In this document: positions 8,286-10,146 of the stretch, one piece after another
Numbering within the stretch: the first letter of the stretch is position 1
Layout of the letters: each line of letters starts with the position of its first letter
Assembly (NCBI GenBank): GCA_002794515.1
Contig: PGTJ01000067.1
Coordinates: 1-10,146, forward strand
Direction: 5' to 3'
Length of the DNA: 10,146 bases
Source of the DNA: Phototrophicales bacterium
GTDB taxonomy: Bacteria; Chloroflexota; Anaerolineae; Aggregatilineales; Phototrophicaceae
Position numbers and translations under genes: made by a program
The notes under the pieces: model-generated
The model's input: only the letters and a program-made list of their open reading frames with translations
Database searches by the model: none
What the model was told of the DNA's origin: nothing

Positions 8286-8291
8286 TATAAT
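8286..8291 (+). promoter_or_regulatory. -10 box of the membrane protein gene
   Basis: A perfect TATAAT on the plus strand, 28 bases before the ATG at 8320, would start transcription near 8298. No recognisable -35 hexamer lies 16-18 bases upstream, where the palindrome stands instead. Confidence 0.6.
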
Positions 8292-8319
8292 AAATCACAA
8301 CGAATAAATGGAGATAGTT

Positions 8320-8910
8320 ATGATCATTGCCGATTTATTTTTAATCTTGGTGGTGTATATCACTTATCGCTTTTTCTTGCCATTGGCACAGACAAAACCT
8401 GCCGTACGGCGCTTTATTCCCGCCTTTGTGGTGTTTGGCTTGTTATTTATCCTAGTGGCGATATTCTCTTTATCTGAATGGATAACCGCTCTATCACCCC
8501 GCAATTTATCGCCCATCAGCACAGTTGCCGAATTATCTCAAATACCTCCACCTGCGCCTGATGATCGCCCCATCCGCATTTTGTTAATTGGCGAACCACC
8601 GACTGCATCGCGCCCGAATATCACCCAATTTATCATGAAAGATGGAGTGGTGGATATTGCCTTAGACAAAAATTTTGTGTTGATTAATACTGATCAGCCA
8701 TCACAGACCGCCGTATTATTGGGGGCGATAACCCATAGTGGGGTTGTGGCACAGGTGATTTATGAAGGGGATGTGGCGGGTTATTTCATCTTTTTAGACC
8801 GTTTCGCCATCATCCCCATATTGACGATTATCATCTCTGCCTTAGGAGCGCTGATTACCTGGTGGATACCAATACGCCGATTGAATAGCATCCACCGTAA
8901 GATTGAATAG
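8320..8910 (+). CDS. Three-TM membrane protein of unknown function
   Basis: A 196-residue integral membrane protein that I do not recognise. Hydrophobic segments lie at about 2-22, 32-50 and 162-185. The loop between the first two is basic (Arg17, Lys26, Arg30, Arg31) and so is the tail after the third, which places both in the cytoplasm. A soluble domain of about 110 residues (51-161) would then lie outside. It begins with a Pro-rich stretch (PPPAPDDRP) and continues as beta-rich sequence (IRILLIGEP, DIALDKNFVLI). The start at 8320 is chosen over an in-frame ATG at 8308 because GGAG at 8310-8313 sits 6 bases ahead of it, whereas 8308 has no ribosome-binding site. It is divergent from the kinase gene, so it might be a partner or target, but this rests on position alone. 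No clear terminator follows. Confidence 0.78.
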   Translation: MIIADLFLILVVYITYRFFLPLAQTKPAVRRFIPAFVVFGLLFILVAIFSLSEWITALSPRNLSPISTVAELSQIPPPAPDDRPIRILLIGEPPTASRPNITQFIMKDGVVDIALDKNFVLINTDQPSQTAVLLGAITHSGVVAQVIYEGDVAGYFIFLDRFAIIPILTIIISALGALITWWIPIRRLNSIHRKIE

Positions 8911-8915
8911 CCTCC

Positions 8916-9545
8916 TCAGCTTTTTGACCATTGGCGCACCGCATGGCGGGCTTCTGGTGTGTCGATACTGGCTAATGCCCGAAAGGCGGCAATTCGGACT
9001 TGGGCATCTTTATCGTTTAGCGCATCAGAAAGTTCAGGCACTTTGCTTTTGGCATCCAAGCGCCCCAGTGCTTCGGCAGAAAAACGTCGCACACCATCAT
9101 CGATATCCAACAAGGCGGCAGATAAACCGCGAATGACAGTCATATGCACCTCGCTTTCAGGTTGAATATTGATTTTGCCCAGCGCCTTCGCCGCCGCACG
9201 GCGTACCACACTTTTTTCGTCACGCAATGCCTCAGATAAGCCTTGAATAACCAACAGCGACCCATTGGCGATGAGCGCCGCCGTCACTGCCGAGCGCGTC
9301 CACATATCATCCCAGCGCAATGCTTCTAATAGCACAGGCACGGCATCATCATGTGGCAATTGGGTGAGCGCCTTGACGATCAGATAGCGCGTCCCAGGAT
9401 CGGCATTGGGCAACCATCTGACCAATAATGGCACGGCGGGCAAATGCTTTTCTTCGGTGATAATGGTCAGGGCGTTGAGACGGTCATCAATATCGCCCAA
9501 TTCTAACATCATCATCGCCTCTTGCAGGCGGTTCTGGCTGGTCAT
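8916..9545 (-). CDS. HEAT/PBS-lyase-like repeat protein
   Basis: A 209-residue soluble protein made almost wholly of HEAT repeats: about six helical pairs of roughly 30 residues. The clearest are AVPVLLEALRWDD (about 68-80), VVRRAAAKALGKI (about 112-124), VRRFSAEALGRLD (about 151-163) and VRIAAFRALASID (about 182-194). Such repeats form a curved scaffold for protein binding; no catalytic domain is attached. The PBS-lyase-like repeat class occurs in many non-photosynthetic bacteria, so it does not imply phycobilisomes. AAGGA at 9554-9558 stands 8 bases before the ATG. Its end is convergent with the membrane protein gene, with only 5 bases between the stop codons, so the two transcripts probably overlap at their 3' ends. 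The binding partner is unknown. Confidence 0.87.
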   Translation of the reverse strand: MTSQNRLQEAMMMLELGDIDDRLNALTIITEEKHLPAVPLLVRWLPNADPGTRYLIVKALTQLPHDDAVPVLLEALRWDDMWTRSAVTAALIANGSLLVIQGLSEALRDEKSVVRRAAAKALGKINIQPESEVHMTVIRGLSAALLDIDDGVRRFSAEALGRLDAKSKVPELSDALNDKDAQVRIAAFRALASIDTPEARHAVRQWSKS

Positions 9546-9624
9546 GTGTCACATCCTTATATATAACGATAAACCAATAGAATGGGATACGAACAAATGA
9601 GGGGATTGGATTGGTGTAATGGGC

Positions 9625-9647
9625 AAAAATGCCGTCTGATGACGGCA
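9625..9647 (-). terminator. Intrinsic terminator of the small membrane protein gene
   Basis: On the minus strand TGCCGTC and GACGGCA (9647-9641 and 9636-9630) form a 7-bp GC-rich stem with a 4-base loop, followed by five T (9629-9625). It begins 7 bases after the stop codon of the gene ending at 9655, and would separate that gene from the HEAT gene downstream. Confidence 0.82.
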
Positions 9648-9654
9648 CAGTTGC

Positions 9655-9981
9655 CTATCCTTCGGTGACTTGTTGTCTGGCGGCTTTACGGGCGAGGGCG
9701 GCGGCTTTGCGGGCGGCTTTTTCTTCATCACTGCCCAATGCGCTTGCACCTTTTGCCGTTGTGCTTGTTGTTCCTGTGGCGACTTGTTCGGTGGTCTTTT
9801 TCTCTGCCAATTTACGACTCGCCGCCTCATTCATGCTGTTCAGAATTTGCACCGCACGCGATGATTCTGGGCTACGAATATCCATATGTGGGTCGTGTTT
9901 AAGACCGTAATACATCACTGCAATCACCACGATTATGGTGATAGCAATGATAATCATCATCACCAACAATCCTAATTCCAT
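9655..9981 (-). CDS. Small single-TM protein with Ala/Lys-rich tail
   Basis: A 108-residue protein with one hydrophobic segment at about residues 3-25, rich in Ile, Val and Met, then a charged region (PESSRAVQILNSMNEAASRK), a Thr/Ala linker and a helical Ala/Lys/Arg-rich tail (EEKAARKAAALARKAARQQ). The N-terminal segment lacks a cleavage site and is probably a membrane anchor with the basic tail in the cytoplasm. No family is recognised. Two adjacent ATG codons exist; 9981 lies 6 bases from GAGG (9991-9988) and is preferred over 9984, which is only 3 bases away. It has its own -10 box and a strong terminator, so it is probably monocistronic. The low-complexity tail could suggest a spurious frame, but the membrane segment, ribosome-binding site and terminator argue that it is real. 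Confidence 0.72.
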   Translation of the reverse strand: MELGLLVMMIIIAITIIVVIAVMYYGLKHDPHMDIRSPESSRAVQILNSMNEAASRKLAEKKTTEQVATGTTSTTAKGASALGSDEEKAARKAAALARKAARQQVTEG

Positions 9982-10019
9982 CATTATCCTCGCTTATATA
10001 GATGTATCTTAATATCAAA

Positions 10020-10025
10020 ATTATA
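10020..10025 (-). promoter_or_regulatory. -10 box of the small membrane protein gene
   Basis: A perfect TATAAT on the minus strand lies 38 bases before the ATG at 9981 and 3 bases after the stop codon of the gene fragment to its right. The -35 position (about 10043-10048) has no consensus match and is occupied by an inverted repeat. Confidence 0.55.
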
Positions 10026-10028
10026 GTA

Positions 10029-10146
10029 TCAGGTTTTATGTACAATCATGTACACGCCACTTGTTTGACGGTGTGACACGATTTCTTCTTCGGTTGAAAC
10101 GGTGTCACCCGAACAGGCATAACCACTGATGCCCCTATCCCGTCTG
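10029..10146 (-). CDS. Probable C-terminal fragment of an unidentified gene (partial)
   Basis: One minus-strand frame is open from the window edge to a TGA at 10031-10029, giving 38 residues. The peptide includes GYACSGDTVSTEEEIV and ends SGVYMIVHKT, with a composition like that of a normal soluble protein. The stop is followed within 3 bases by the TATAAT of the next gene, a spacing expected between real genes. I cannot name the family from so short a piece. A second minus-strand frame is also open over most of this stretch, but its peptide is rich in Lys/Cys and less protein-like. The 5' end lies outside the window. Confidence 0.45.
   Translation of the reverse strand, partial: RRDRGISGYACSGDTVSTEEEIVSHRQTSGVYMIVHKT
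10039..10054. promoter_or_regulatory. TGTACA-N4-TGTACA inverted repeat, possible operator
   Basis: Two copies of the self-complementary hexamer TGTACA, spaced by ATCA, form a 16-base symmetric element. It covers the expected -35 position of the minus-strand promoter at 10020-10025. Operators of dimeric repressors have this size and placement. The regulator is unknown, and the element also overlaps the last codons of the partial gene. Confidence 0.45.

Noticed and set aside
4852..9545. Kinase, STAND-like ATPase and HEAT protein read as an antiphage defence island
   Set aside because: The kinase order fits PknK-like housekeeping signalling, there is no nuclease, toxin or mobile-element neighbour, and the HEAT gene is a separate transcription unit.
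8916..9545. HEAT protein as an AlkD-type DNA glycosylase or phycobilisome lyase
   Set aside because: Only generic HEAT repeats are seen. There is no catalytic signature, and nothing in the window relates to pigments or DNA repair.
9557..9568. TATATA-rich stretch as a -10 box for the HEAT gene
   Set aside because: On the minus strand it abuts the AAGGA ribosome-binding site, so transcription would start inside or beyond that site. No paired -35 is visible.
9629..9910. Overlapping frames of about 93 codons on both strands around the small membrane protein
   Set aside because: They are Ala/Pro/Lys- or Cys/Gly-rich shadows of the Ala/Lys repeat tail, and they cross the terminator at 9625-9647.

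Overview
This window carries eight complete protein-coding genes, one likely gene fragment at the right edge, and several well-formed promoters and hairpins. I saw no rRNA, tRNA, CRISPR array or insertion sequence. The protein families suggest a member of the Chloroflexota, probably Anaerolineae-like. These are secreted SH3/LysM proteins in tandem, a very large kinase-ATPase-TPR regulator, a UlaG-like metallo-hydrolase and HEAT repeat proteins. That placement is inferred from gene style, not from a marker gene.

Layout: (1) 29-3619, plus strand: two secreted paralogues in tandem. They share an N-terminal three-Cys region, an SH3-like domain, a conserved middle block and a C-terminal Fn3-like region. 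The first has a LysM domain where the second has a run of 15 Asp. (2) 3620-3811: gene-free, with three hairpins, one of them a strong terminator for the minus-strand genes to its right. (3) 4765-3812, minus strand: a probable two-gene operon of a UlaG-like metallo-beta-lactamase-fold protein (TTG start) followed by a small alpha/beta-barrel-like protein, with its own promoter at 4816-4845. (4) 8220-4852, minus strand: a 1122-residue PknK-like Ser/Thr kinase fused to an AAA ATPase and a long TPR tail. (5) 8221-8319: a divergent promoter region with two back-to-back TATAAT boxes around a small palindrome. (6) 8320-8910, plus strand: a three-TM membrane protein of unknown function, ending 5 bases from the convergent end of a HEAT repeat gene (9545-8916, minus). 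(7) 9981-9655, minus: a small single-TM protein with an Ala/Lys-rich tail, a clear terminator and its own promoter. (8) 10146-10029, minus: the probable last 38 codons of another gene.

Nothing here forms an evident pathway. The best themes are cell-envelope proteins (the two paralogues and two small membrane proteins) and signalling (the kinase, divergently arranged with a membrane protein). I found no convincing new defence or mobile system. The points most worth checking are the paralogue domain swap, the altered metal ligands of the hydrolase, the shared divergent promoter, and the palindromic TGTACA pair upstream of the small membrane protein.
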